Origin: Trueperaceae bacterium
GTDB taxonomy: Bacteria > Deinococcota > Deinococci > Deinococcales > Trueperaceae
Direction of reading: 5' to 3'
Assembly: GCA_011390675.1 (NCBI GenBank)
Contig: JAABRX010000031.1
Location: forward strand, 1 to 35,859
DNA: 35,859 nucleotides
The position numbers were made by a program, and so were the translations under genes. Each line of letters starts with the position of its first letter. The stretch's first letter is position 1. The notes beneath the pieces are model-generated. The model was not told where the DNA came from. It saw only the letters and a program-made list of their open reading frames with translations, and ran no database searches. This document shows, piece by piece, positions 15,742 to 23,474 of this stretch.

Positions 15742-17051
15742 AGCGCCTCCACGCCGACGCCCCAGGCCGACAGGTCGTCGAAGAAGCCCGGGTACGTCTT
15801 GGCCACGCAGCCGGGGTCGCGCACCCGCACGCCGGGCCAACGGGCACCGGCCAGCGCGAAGGCCATCGCCATGCGGTGGTCGCCGTACGTTTCGACCTCG
15901 ACCGTCGCCGGCGGCGCGTCGATCGGTTCGATGGTGAGCGCGTCGTCGAGTTCCTCGATCCGGGCGCCGAACTTGCGGAGCTCGACGGCGAGCGCGTGCA
16001 GCCGATCGGTCTCCTTGATGCGCAGGTTGCCGACGTTGACGATGCGCACCGGGGCGTCCGCGGCGAGCGCGAGCACCGCCAGCGTCTGCGCTTGGTCCGG
16101 GAGGTCGTTGAGGTCGAAGGTGCCGCCGCGCAGCCGGGCGCCCGCGGGCAGCGACGCCTCGGACCCACGGGCCGTCCAGGCGACCGTGCACCCCATCCGA
16201 CCGAGCACGTCGAGCAGCCCCTTGTCGCCTTGCGCCGAGTCCGCACCGACGTTGGCGACCCGGACGCGCCCGCCCGCCATCGCGGCGACGCCCCACGCGT
16301 ACCCCGCCGCCATCGCGTCCCCTTCGATCGCGAAGTCGCGGCCGACGTACGGCGCCGGCCGGACCTCGAAGCGCCGGTACCCGTCGCGCACGACGTCGAC
16401 CCCGAACGCGCGCATGACGTCGATGGTCAGGTCGATGAACGGCTTGGACTGGAGCACCCCTTCGACCTCGACGGCGAACGCGCCCCGGGCGTACGGGGCG
16501 GCGAGCAGGAGCCCGGAGAGGAACTGCGACGACCGGTCGCCGGCGACGCGCGTGCTCCCGCCAGGAAGGCCGTCGGCCTGGATCGTCACCGGCGGGAACG
16601 CGTCGCCCCCGGCCGCGCGCGCGTCGACCCCGAGGCCGCGCAGAGCCTCGATCAGGTCGCCGACCGGACGCTCGCGCATGCGGTGCACGCCATCGAGCAC
16701 GAAGCGGCCGTGCCCGAGCGCGACGGCCGCGGTCAGGAAGCGCAGTGAGGTGCCGGAGAGGGCGAGGTCGAGCTCGGCACCGGTGCTCGTCCAGCGACCG
16801 TCGACGCCGACCACGTCGATGCGGGTGGGGTCGTCGCGGTCGGGGCGCACGTCGGCGCCGAGGTCGTTCAGGGCGCGGACCATGACCGCCGCGTCGTCGG
16901 CGACGAGCGCACCCGTGAGGGTGGACGCGCCGCGGGCCAGAGCCGCCACCAGAAGCGCCCGGTTGGTGATCGACTTCGACCCGGGCACGTGCGCCACGGC
17001 GTCGACGGGCCCACGCGGGACGATGAGGGTGCGGTCGGGGTAGCCGTGCAT
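15738..17051 (-). CDS. aroA: 3-phosphoshikimate 1-carboxyvinyltransferase (EPSP synthase)
   Basis: A 437-residue EPSP synthase, the sixth shikimate-pathway enzyme, which joins phosphoenolpyruvate to shikimate 3-phosphate. The motifs GSKSITNRALLVAALARG (residues 25-42), LSGTSLRFLTA, MRERPVGDLIEALRGLGV, the GDRSSQFLSGLLLAAPYA region, NLRIKETDRLHALA and YGDHRMAMAFALAG are all intact. The lysine, serines, arginines and aspartate of the active site lie in these segments. ATG at 17051 is preferred because it precedes the first strand closely and a TACCCT box sits 9 nt upstream. The gene is the first of a run with cmk and nadK. It is divergent from sufE with only 36 nt between them. Confidence 0.96.
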   Translation of the reverse strand: MHGYPDRTLIVPRGPVDAVAHVPGSKSITNRALLVAALARGASTLTGALVADDAAVMVRALNDLGADVRPDRDDPTRIDVVGVDGRWTSTGAELDLALSGTSLRFLTAAVALGHGRFVLDGVHRMRERPVGDLIEALRGLGVDARAAGGDAFPPVTIQADGLPGGSTRVAGDRSSQFLSGLLLAAPYARGAFAVEVEGVLQSKPFIDLTIDVMRAFGVDVVRDGYRRFEVRPAPYVGRDFAIEGDAMAAGYAWGVAAMAGGRVRVANVGADSAQGDKGLLDVLGRMGCTVAWTARGSEASLPAGARLRGGTFDLNDLPDQAQTLAVLALAADAPVRIVNVGNLRIKETDRLHALAVELRKFGARIEELDDALTIEPIDAPPATVEVETYGDHRMAMAFALAGARWPGVRVRDPGCVAKTYPGFFDDLSAWGVGVEAL

Positions 17052-17060
17052 GACCGTCCC

Positions 17061-17066
17061 AGGGTA
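17061..17066 (-). promoter_or_regulatory. -10 element TACCCT for aroA
   Basis: On the minus strand TACCCT ends 9 nt before the aroA ATG at 17051. It lies within a 36-nt divergent region and its footprint would overlap that of the sufE promoter. Confidence 0.5.
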
Positions 17067-17075
17067 GCACCGCCG

Positions 17076-17081
17076 TATCCT
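17076..17081 (+). promoter_or_regulatory. -10 element TATCCT, leaderless type
   Basis: TATCCT ends 6 nt before the sufE ATG at 17088. The two divergent -10 boxes are only 9 nt apart, so a polymerase on one probably excludes the other. Confidence 0.5.
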
Positions 17082-17087
17082 GCGGCC

Positions 17088-17552
17088 ATGCCTGCCCCCG
17101 TCCTCCCCGAACGCCTCGCCGCCGTGGCCGCGGCCTTCCGAGCCGTGCCGGCACCGCTCGCCCTCGAACTGCTCCTCGAGCACGCCGACCGGCTACCGCC
17201 GCTGCCGGACGCCCTCCGCGACCGCCCCGACCTGTTCGAGCGCGTCACCGAGTGCCAGACGCCGTTCTTCGTCGCGACCGAGGTCGGCGCCGACGACCGG
17301 GTGCGGATGCACTTCGACGCACCGGAGGAATCGCCGACCACGCGCGGCTTCGCCGGCATCCTGCACGCCGGCCTCGACGGCGCCACCACCGAGGAGGTGC
17401 TCGCCGTACCCGGCGACTTCGCGGACGCTCTGGGGCTGGCGAAGGCGATCTCGCCCCTGCGCCTGCGCGGTATGGCCGCCATCCTGGCCCGCGTGCAACG
17501 GCAGGTGCGCACCGCCGCGCAGGGCGGCGTCGACGACGGGCCTGCTGCCTGA
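17088..17552 (+). CDS. sufE: sulfur acceptor protein SufE
   Basis: A 154-residue SufE-family protein that takes sulfur from a SufS cysteine desulfurase and passes it to the Fe-S scaffold. The conserved cysteine is in VTECQTPFFVATEV (about residue 59), which corresponds to the GCQSxVW-type motif of SufE. Downstream, RMHFDAPEESPTTRGFAGILHAGLDGATTEEVLAVP and the C-terminal LRLRGMAAILARV, corresponding to SPSRxNGLxAM, match the family. The partner SufS is not in the window. The ATG is supported by the TATCCT box 6 nt upstream; no ribosome site is present, consistent with leaderless translation. Confidence 0.92.
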   Translation: MPAPVLPERLAAVAAAFRAVPAPLALELLLEHADRLPPLPDALRDRPDLFERVTECQTPFFVATEVGADDRVRMHFDAPEESPTTRGFAGILHAGLDGATTEEVLAVPGDFADALGLAKAISPLRLRGMAAILARVQRQVRTAAQGGVDDGPAA

Positions 17553-17585
17553 GCGCCGCGGCCCGTTCGCGCCGCGCGCGTGGGC

Positions 17586-17608
17586 CACACCCACCCTGCA
17601 CGGGTGTG
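17586..17608. repeat. inverted repeat upstream of rpmE
   Basis: CACACCC and GGGTGTG form a perfect 7-bp inverted repeat with a 9-nt spacer. It ends 3 nt before the TACGCT -10 box of rpmE, covering the place where a -35 element would be. It could be an operator or a hairpin ending the sufE transcript; no T-run follows. Confidence 0.4.
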
Positions 17609-17611
17609 TGC

Positions 17612-17617
17612 TACGCT
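17612..17617 (+). promoter_or_regulatory. -10 element TACGCT for rpmE
   Basis: TACGCT lies 68 nt before the rpmE ATG, implying a leader of about 60 nt with a CGGAGG ribosome site. No -35 hexamer is present at the expected place, which is taken up by an inverted repeat. Confidence 0.45.
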
Positions 17618-17685
17618 CGTTCGGTTCGGGCACGACCCCCCGTCCGTGCCCCGGGCGCGGTCCGTCGGCGCCCACGGAGGACACG

Positions 17686-17895
17686 ATGAAGAAGAACATC
17701 CACCCCAAGATGGTGCCCTGCAAGGTCGTCTGCGAGGGCCAGGTGGTGCTCGAGACGTACAGCACGCGCCCCGAAGTGCACGTCGACGTCTGGTCGGGCA
17801 ACCACCCGTTCTACACGGGCCAGCAGCGCTTCATCGACACCGAGGGTCGGGTCGAGAAGTTCCAGAAGCGCTTCGGCACCAGCTACCGCAAGTAG
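17686..17895 (+). CDS. rpmE: 50S ribosomal protein L31
   Basis: A 69-residue large-subunit ribosomal protein. It matches Deinococcus-type L31 along its whole length: MKKNIHPKMVPCKVVCEGQ at the N-terminus, then ETYSTRPEVHVDVWSGNHPFYTGQQRFIDTEGRVEKFQKRF. Zinc-binding L31 has two CxxC-like pairs. Here only C12 and C16 remain, and the second pair is replaced (DVWSGNHPF where others have DVCSKCHPF), so zinc is probably not bound. The ATG at 17686 follows CCCACGGAGG with good spacing. It converges on the histidine kinase gene across a pair of hairpins. Confidence 0.95.
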   Translation: MKKNIHPKMVPCKVVCEGQVVLETYSTRPEVHVDVWSGNHPFYTGQQRFIDTEGRVEKFQKRFGTSYRK

Positions 17896-17900
17896 ACGTC

Positions 17901-17956
17901 GACTGCGCGCAGTCGGTTGCGGGTGCGGGACCCCTCAGCGGGGGACCCGCACCCGC
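17901..17956. terminator. two hairpins between rpmE and the histidine kinase gene
   Basis: First, GACTGCGCGCAGTC (17901-17914) is a perfect 14-nt palindrome. Second, GCGGGTGCGGG (17919-17929) pairs with CCCGCACCCGC (17946-17956), extended inside by CCCC/GGGG after one A-A mismatch. The second hairpin spans the stop codon of the kinase gene, so part of its 3' arm encodes the last residues. The arrangement could terminate transcription from both sides, but neither strand has a T-run. Confidence 0.55.
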
Positions 17957-19773
17957 ATCTTCGTTCCGTGGCCGGGCGTGCTGACCACGTCGAGGCGCCC
18001 GCCGCGCTTGGCGACCCGTTCGGCCATCTGCCGCAGACCGAGCCCGCCGGCCGAGGTGACGCGATCGCTCACCTCGTCGGGCGCGAACCCGACGCCGTCG
18101 TCCTCGACCACGAGGACGACGGCGTCTCCGAGGTCGTCGGCCTCCAGCGCCACCCGCAGGGTCCGCGCTCGGGCGTGCTTCGCGACGTTGTTCATCGCCT
18201 CCTGGAAGGTCCGGAAGAGCACCGTCTCGGACTTCATCGAGAGCCCCTCCAAGGGCGGGAGTTCGACCTGGACGGCCACGTCGTTCTGCTGCCCGAAGTC
18301 GATCGCGTAGCGCCGCAGCGTCTCGACCAAGCCGAAGCGCTCCAAGTCGACCGGGCGGAGCGCGAAGATGCTGCGCCTGACCTCGCGGATCATCTCGCGG
18401 ATCGTCTCCTTGGCGCGCCGCAGTTCGGCGTCCGCCTTCACCGGGTCCTTGGCGTAGAGCCGCGACACGAGGTCGAGCTTCAGCGCGGCGAAGGCCAGCG
18501 ACTGGGCCACCCCGTCGTGGATCTCGCGCGCGATGCGCGCCCGCTCCTCGGCGATCGCCAGCTCCTCCGCCTGGAGGTAGGCGTCCGCGTTGCGCACGGC
18601 CAGCGCGACCTGGTTCGCCAGGAGCGTCAGGAACGGCAGGCTCGCCTCGTCGAAGCGCCCTGCTTCGGGGTGGGTGAGCACGACGACCCCGAGCGCCCCG
18701 GCGGTCGGCTCGCCCACGACGAGCGGCAGCAGCGTCGCCGACCCGGCCCCCGCGAACAGCGGCCCGCCGGCGCGCCGCGCCTCGTCGTCGAGCGCGTGCA
18801 TGACGACGCTCTCGCGGGCGGCGACGGCGCGCCCGACCGGCCCTTCGCCCGCTCGCATCGGCGGCGTCGGTGCCGACAACGCTGCGCGACCGGCGTCGCC
18901 CACCGCCGCGCGAAGCTCCAGCACCCCTTCTTCGTCGCGGAGGAAGACGCCGGCGCCCGTGGCGCCCGCGCGCGCGGCCATGCGCGTGAGGAGGCTGTCG
19001 AGCAAGCGCGCGAGGTTGCCCTCCGCGCGGATGCTGCGGTCGACCTCGAACAGCGTGAGCAGGTCGCGGGTGCGGCCCTGCACCGCCTCGGCCGATGCCG
19101 CGAAGTCCGCCGCCACGATCGCCAGGGTCTCCTGCTGCTGCGCGTCGGGCGCGGCGTCGAAGCACGCCCAAAGCACCCCCTCGTGGCGCCCGCCCCACGC
19201 CATGGGCACGGCCAGCACGGTCTCGCTGCCGGACCACGGCGGTGCGTCGCCCGCGGCCGCTTCCGCCCGATCGGCGGCCAGCGCGTGCGCCGCGACCTGC
19301 TCGGAGCGGTACCCGGCGGCCGCGTCGACGGCCAGCACGCGTTGACCGAGCACGACGGCTGCCGCCCGGGCGCCAGTCGCCTCACGCACGCCCGCCGCGG
19401 CCGCGCGGACCGCGGTCTCGAGGTCGGGGGCGGCGGCGAAGCGCTCGGCGATGCGCTGCAAGGCGCCCAGGACCGCGTAGCTGTCGCGCAGTTCGCCGTA
19501 GAGGCGCTGCAGTTCGTGCTGCGCCTTCTCGCGTTCGAGCAGCGCCTCGGCGATCCGATCGAGGACGACGAAGGTCACCACCGGCCCCAGGATCGCGTAG
19601 AACAGGAGCTGCACCCAGAAGCGCACCGCGTCGGGGGCCGCGGGCACGACGACCAGCTGATGCAGCAGCACGACCCCCACGATCGCGGCGGGGAGCCAGA
19701 TGCGCGCGAGGCGCACCTGCGCGTGCAGGGACGCGGCGGCGGCCGCGAGGCTGTCGGGGGGCCAGGGCATCAT
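17935..19773 (-). CDS. GAF-domain sensor histidine kinase, NarL-partner type
   Basis: A 612-residue membrane sensor. Two membrane spans lie near residues 25-70 (IWLPAAIVGVVLLHQLVVV; VQLLFYAILGPVVTFVVL). A helical linker follows, then two GAF-like domains at about residues 95-225 and 250-400, and a HisKA_3 dimerisation domain with the phospho-accepting histidine in RIAREIHDGVAQSLAFAALKL. The HATPase_c domain carries the N-box EAMNNVAKHARA, the G1 box VEDDGVGF and GGLGLRQMAERV. This is the DegS/LiaS/NarX class, which works with NarL-type response regulators; none is encoded nearby. The ATG at 19773 is preferred over 19782, because 19782 lies in the -10 box TACGAT itself. It is divergent from the TraB-family gene. 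Confidence 0.88.
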   Translation of the reverse strand: MMPWPPDSLAAAAASLHAQVRLARIWLPAAIVGVVLLHQLVVVPAAPDAVRFWVQLLFYAILGPVVTFVVLDRIAEALLEREKAQHELQRLYGELRDSYAVLGALQRIAERFAAAPDLETAVRAAAAGVREATGARAAAVVLGQRVLAVDAAAGYRSEQVAAHALAADRAEAAAGDAPPWSGSETVLAVPMAWGGRHEGVLWACFDAAPDAQQQETLAIVAADFAASAEAVQGRTRDLLTLFEVDRSIRAEGNLARLLDSLLTRMAARAGATGAGVFLRDEEGVLELRAAVGDAGRAALSAPTPPMRAGEGPVGRAVAARESVVMHALDDEARRAGGPLFAGAGSATLLPLVVGEPTAGALGVVVLTHPEAGRFDEASLPFLTLLANQVALAVRNADAYLQAEELAIAEERARIAREIHDGVAQSLAFAALKLDLVSRLYAKDPVKADAELRRAKETIREMIREVRRSIFALRPVDLERFGLVETLRRYAIDFGQQNDVAVQVELPPLEGLSMKSETVLFRTFQEAMNNVAKHARARTLRVALEADDLGDAVVLVVEDDGVGFAPDEVSDRVTSAGGLGLRQMAERVAKRGGRLDVVSTPGHGTKMRVRVPR

Positions 19774-19780
19774 CCGGTCC

Positions 19781-19786
19781 ATCGTA
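19781..19786 (-). promoter_or_regulatory. -10 element TACGAT, leaderless type
   Basis: TACGAT on the minus strand ends 7 nt before the ATG at 19773. The apparent earlier ATG is formed by the last two bases of this box, so it is unlikely to be in the mRNA. Confidence 0.5.
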
Positions 19787-19812
19787 GCCGGGCGTCGGAC
19801 GGGACCCGGCGG

Positions 19813-19818
19813 TAGACT
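19813..19818 (+). promoter_or_regulatory. -10 element TAGACT, leaderless type
   Basis: TAGACT ends 7 nt before the ATG at 19826 and fixes the start of the TraB-family gene. It is divergent from the histidine-kinase promoter 26 nt away. Confidence 0.5.
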
Positions 19819-19825
19819 CGCGCCC

Positions 19826-21070
19826 ATGACGCTTCCCCATCCCGCCGCCCCCAACGGCCCGGTCGACGGCCCGCGCCGCGTGCTCGACGTCGGTGGCACC
19901 CAGGTGACGCTGCTGGGCACCGCCCACGTCTCGCGCCGCAGCGCCGAGGAGGTGCGCGAAACGATCGAACGGGACGCCCCCGACGCCGTGGCGATCGAGC
20001 TGGACGCCGGGCGGTACGCCGCCCTGGACGACGCCAAGGCGTTCGCGCGCCTCGACCTCCTGGACGCCTGGCGGCAGAAGAAGCTCGGCATGGTGGCGGT
20101 GAGCCTCGCGCTCGGCGCCTTCCAGCAGCGCCTCGCCGACCAGCTCGGCATCGAGCCGGGCGCCGAGATGCGCGCCGCGATCGCCGCGAGCAAGGCGCGC
20201 GGCGCCCGCTTGTGGCTCGTCGACCGCGACCTGGGCACGACGCTGCGGCGGGTCGTGGCCAACGTCCCGTGGTGGCAACGCGCGACCCTGCTCGCGGGCG
20301 TCGTCGGCAGCGTGCTCAACCGCCAACCCGTCGCCGAGTCGGAGATCGAGCGGCTCAAGGAGGGCGACGTCCTCGCGAGCACCTTCGCGGAGTTCGCCGA
20401 GGACGAGGCGCGCATCTTCGAACCGCTCATCGCCGAGCGCGACCGCTACATGGCCCTGCGGCTGCGGCAGGAGCTCGCCGCGGCGGAGGCCACCGGGTCG
20501 CGTCCGAGCTCGGTCCTCGTGGTGATCGGCGCCGGCCACCTCGCTGGCCTCGCGGCCGCGCTCGAGGAGCCGGACGAGGGTCCGGAGGCGAACCGCGAAC
20601 GACTCGTGGCGCTGCGCACGACGCCCAAGCCCGGCGCTTGGCAGCGCTACGCCCCGTGGGCGCTCGTGGCGTTGGTCCTGACCGGCTTCGCCATCGGCTT
20701 CGCCCGCGAGCCCGACCTGGGATGGCGGCTGCTGCTCGATTGGACGATCCTCAACGGCGGGCTGGCCGGTCTGGGCGTGGCGATCGCGCTCGGCCATCCG
20801 CTCACCGTGCTCGCCACCGCGCTGGCGGCCCCGTTCACCTCGCTCAACCCGTTCGTCGGCGCCGGCTTCGTCGCGGCGGGGGTCGAGTTGGCGCTCAGGC
20901 GACCGCGCGTCGGCGACCTGGCCGCGCTCCGCCGCGACGTCACGGTGCCCAAGGGGTGGTGGACGAACCGAGCCGCGCGCACGCTGCTGGTCTTCGCCTT
21001 GGCCACCCTCGGATCGGTGATCGGCACCTACGCCGGCGGCTTCCGCATCGCGGAGCGGCTGCTCAACTGA
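19826..21070 (+). CDS. TraB/PrgY family membrane protein
   Basis: A 414-residue protein of the TraB family, whose members include the enterococcal pheromone-shutdown protein PrgY and relatives of the Tiki metalloproteases. The N-terminal domain shows TLLGTAHVSRRSAEEV, AVAIELDAGRYAAL, ERDRYMALRLRQEL and VLVVIGAGHLAGLAAAL, the conserved GTAHxS, ELD/R, ERD and GxGHxxG motifs in normal order. The C-terminal third (from about residue 275) has about four to five hydrophobic spans, so the motif domain faces the cytoplasm or the outside depending on topology. Function in this organism is unknown; a protease role is only suggested by distant relatives. The start is fixed by the TAGACT box. Confidence 0.87.
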   Translation: MTLPHPAAPNGPVDGPRRVLDVGGTQVTLLGTAHVSRRSAEEVRETIERDAPDAVAIELDAGRYAALDDAKAFARLDLLDAWRQKKLGMVAVSLALGAFQQRLADQLGIEPGAEMRAAIAASKARGARLWLVDRDLGTTLRRVVANVPWWQRATLLAGVVGSVLNRQPVAESEIERLKEGDVLASTFAEFAEDEARIFEPLIAERDRYMALRLRQELAAAEATGSRPSSVLVVIGAGHLAGLAAALEEPDEGPEANRERLVALRTTPKPGAWQRYAPWALVALVLTGFAIGFAREPDLGWRLLLDWTILNGGLAGLGVAIALGHPLTVLATALAAPFTSLNPFVGAGFVAAGVELALRRPRVGDLAALRRDVTVPKGWWTNRAARTLLVFALATLGSVIGTYAGGFRIAERLLN

Positions 21071-21107
21071 CGGGCGCGGCCGCGATGGACCGCGTCGAGG
21101 GCGATCC

Positions 21108-23363
21108 TCAAGGCGCCTCGGGGGCCCCGTCCACGATCCACTGCGCGTAGGCGTCGACGAAGGCGAAGCTCGAGTCGCGCGCACCGCTCGCGATCAGGTG
21201 CGCCAGGAACGCCGCGACGTCGTCGGGACCGCTCGTCGCGAAGGCCTCACCACCGTCGAGACCCGCGAAGCGCCCTTCTTCGATCGTCGGCAGCACGTCG
21301 CCGGCGGCCGGTGCCGCGAGCCGCAGCTCCTGCACCAGCCGGTCGAGCAGGGCGACGTCGCCGAGGTTCAGGTCGCGCTCGGTGACGAGCGCCTGGCCGG
21401 TCTCCAAGGCGGTCGGCACCAGACCCCGGCCGACCAACTGCCGGAACGGGGCGGCGTCGCCCTCGACGGGCACGTCGCGCGTCGCCGCGGTCTCGAGCCC
21501 GTCGCCGCGGGCGACGACGTCGAGGACGTACGCACCGGCCGGCAGGTCCGACGGGACCTCGATCCGCAGGGTATCGACGACGAACCCGATCGCCCCGGTC
21601 GGCACGTCGACGGTCGCGCTCGCGACCGCGAGGTCGTCGCCATCGGGTCCGCGAAGGGTCGCCTCGACCTCCAAGCGGCGCGGCAGCGCGTCGCCCGGCG
21701 TGCTCACCTCGAAGGCCACGGTCGCCACGTCGCCGGCGCGGAGCGCGTCGAGCGCCGCACCGCGGGCGCCGAGCGACAGCCGCAGGGCACCGAGCACCTC
21801 GATCGGCTCCGGCGGTGCGCTCAGGGTCGCGGCGCGCCGCCGCGCTTCGGCGACCCGGCCCGCGTCGACCGCCTCGGGCATGGCGGAGGCGCGCTCGGCG
21901 TAGCGCTCGAAGGCCGCGGCCGCCGCGGCGCGGTCGCCCTCCTGGTCGAGCAGCACGCCGAGCGCGAAGGGGACGCCGAGGGCCGTCGGATAGCGCTCTT
22001 CGGCCACGACGAGGTCGACGATCGCCTCGTCGTCGACGTCCGGATCGAGCCGCAGGGCGCCGGCGTACGTGGCCAGGGCGTCGTCGAGACGGCGCGTGAC
22101 CACCTCCACCAGTCCGAGGTTGTAGCGGGCGATGAACTGACCCGCGTCCAGCTCGATCGCGCGCCGCGAGGCCGTCTCCGAGCGCTCGAGGTCGCCCAGG
22201 AGGTACCGCGCCCAACCGAGGTTGGTCCAGTAGAGGTCGTTGCCCGGGTCGAGATCGACCGCGATCGTCAACGTCTGCGCCGCCGTGAGCGCATCGTCGC
22301 GATCGAACGCGAGGAACGAACGACGCTCGAACGAATACGGGAGGTACGGGGCCGCCCGACCGAGCGCCTCGAGCAACCGATCCTCGAGATCCGCGTCGTC
22401 GAGCGATTGCGCGACGAGCGACGCGGCGGCGAGCGACGCCGACCCGCCGGCCGCTTGCTCGACGCGCGCGAGGTCGTCGCGGGCGCCGGCCTCGTCGCCG
22501 GCAGCCGCGCGATCGGCCGCGCGCGCCGCACGACCGTACGGGTACCCCGCCGCAGCGTCGAAGGCGACCTGGGCCGCAGCGTCGTCCTGGACGCTCCGCG
22601 CGATCGCGCCGAGCCACACGTTCGCGACCGGCGGTGCGCCCACGGCCACCCAGCGCTCGAACGCGGCGGCCGTGGCGGCGCCCTCTCCTTGGTACAGCGC
22701 GACGACCGCCCCGAGGGGCGCCGGCGCGTCGTCGGCACCTTCGAGCACGGCGTCGAGGCCGGCGAGGAGTTCGGCGTCCGCGGCCTCGGGGGTTGCGAGC
22801 CCGGCGAGCGCCGCTCGCGCCTCGGCCACGAAGCCGGCACCCAGGAGCGCTCGGGCGCGCGCGGCCTCACCGTCCGGACCCGACAGGTCCAACGGCCGCA
22901 CCGGTCGGAGCGTGGCACCGATCCAGCGCGCGACCACCGCCGCGCCGCTCGCGGCGAGCCGCTCGGGCGCGTCGGCCGGCGCCGTCACCACCGCCCCGCG
23001 CAAACGACCGTCGATGGCGCCCCACAGCTCCAACTGCAGGCCGTCGGCGCCGATCGACACCTCGCCCGAGACCGCGTCGATGCCCAGCGCGTCGCCCAGC
23101 AGCGCGACGCCGCTGCGGTCCGTGACGCCGGCGGGCAGCAGCGCGACCGGGTTGAAGAAGCCCCCGGGCACCACGATGGGCGCCACGAGGGCGGGGACCA
23201 GCTCCGGACCGAGCACGTCGACGTCCACGAGCGCTTCGGAGAGGCGCTGCGCGATGGCGACCCCGAGCACCGGGTCCTGGCTTCGGAAGGGGTGGACGGC
23301 GACGTCGGCGGCCGACGCCCATGCGATCAGGCTGGCGACGACGACGATGAGGATGCGCTGCAT
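21108..23363 (-). CDS. exported TPR-repeat protein
   Basis: A 751-residue protein with a short signal peptide (MQRILIVVVASLIAWASA, cleaved near residue 18). The middle carries TPR-like helices: around residues 350-385 (AAQTLTIAVDLDPGNDLYWTN), then LGWARYLLGDLERSETASRRAIEL and YNLGLVEVVTRRLDDALATYAGAL, followed by weaker repeats to about residue 505. The C-terminal part (about 520-640) is beta-rich with FEVSTPGDALPRRLEVEATL and resembles a carrier or immunoglobulin-like domain; a short helical tail ends it. Exact function is unknown; it may be a periplasmic scaffold. The ATG at 23363 has a strong ribosome site (GGAGG) and a TAGCCT box 22 nt further upstream. It is convergent with the TraB gene. 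Confidence 0.8.
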   Translation of the reverse strand: MQRILIVVVASLIAWASAADVAVHPFRSQDPVLGVAIAQRLSEALVDVDVLGPELVPALVAPIVVPGGFFNPVALLPAGVTDRSGVALLGDALGIDAVSGEVSIGADGLQLELWGAIDGRLRGAVVTAPADAPERLAASGAAVVARWIGATLRPVRPLDLSGPDGEAARARALLGAGFVAEARAALAGLATPEAADAELLAGLDAVLEGADDAPAPLGAVVALYQGEGAATAAAFERWVAVGAPPVANVWLGAIARSVQDDAAAQVAFDAAAGYPYGRAARAADRAAAGDEAGARDDLARVEQAAGGSASLAAASLVAQSLDDADLEDRLLEALGRAAPYLPYSFERRSFLAFDRDDALTAAQTLTIAVDLDPGNDLYWTNLGWARYLLGDLERSETASRRAIELDAGQFIARYNLGLVEVVTRRLDDALATYAGALRLDPDVDDEAIVDLVVAEERYPTALGVPFALGVLLDQEGDRAAAAAAFERYAERASAMPEAVDAGRVAEARRRAATLSAPPEPIEVLGALRLSLGARGAALDALRAGDVATVAFEVSTPGDALPRRLEVEATLRGPDGDDLAVASATVDVPTGAIGFVVDTLRIEVPSDLPAGAYVLDVVARGDGLETAATRDVPVEGDAAPFRQLVGRGLVPTALETGQALVTERDLNLGDVALLDRLVQELRLAAPAAGDVLPTIEEGRFAGLDGGEAFATSGPDDVAAFLAHLIASGARDSSFAFVDAYAQWIVDGAPEAP

Positions 23364-23385
23364 GAAGACCTCCGTAGTGCCGCAG

Positions 23386-23391
23386 AGGCTA
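23386..23391 (-). promoter_or_regulatory. -10 element TAGCCT for the TPR gene
   Basis: On the minus strand TAGCCT lies 22 nt before the ATG at 23363, leaving room for a short leader with a GGAGG ribosome site, unlike the leaderless genes of this window. Confidence 0.45.
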
Positions 23392-23474
23392 GCACGGAGG
23401 GTGCATGAGAACCGAGTCGGTGCACGCCGAACCGCCGAGGTGCGCGGCGAACGCCGGACCGGTGCGCGCGTCGC

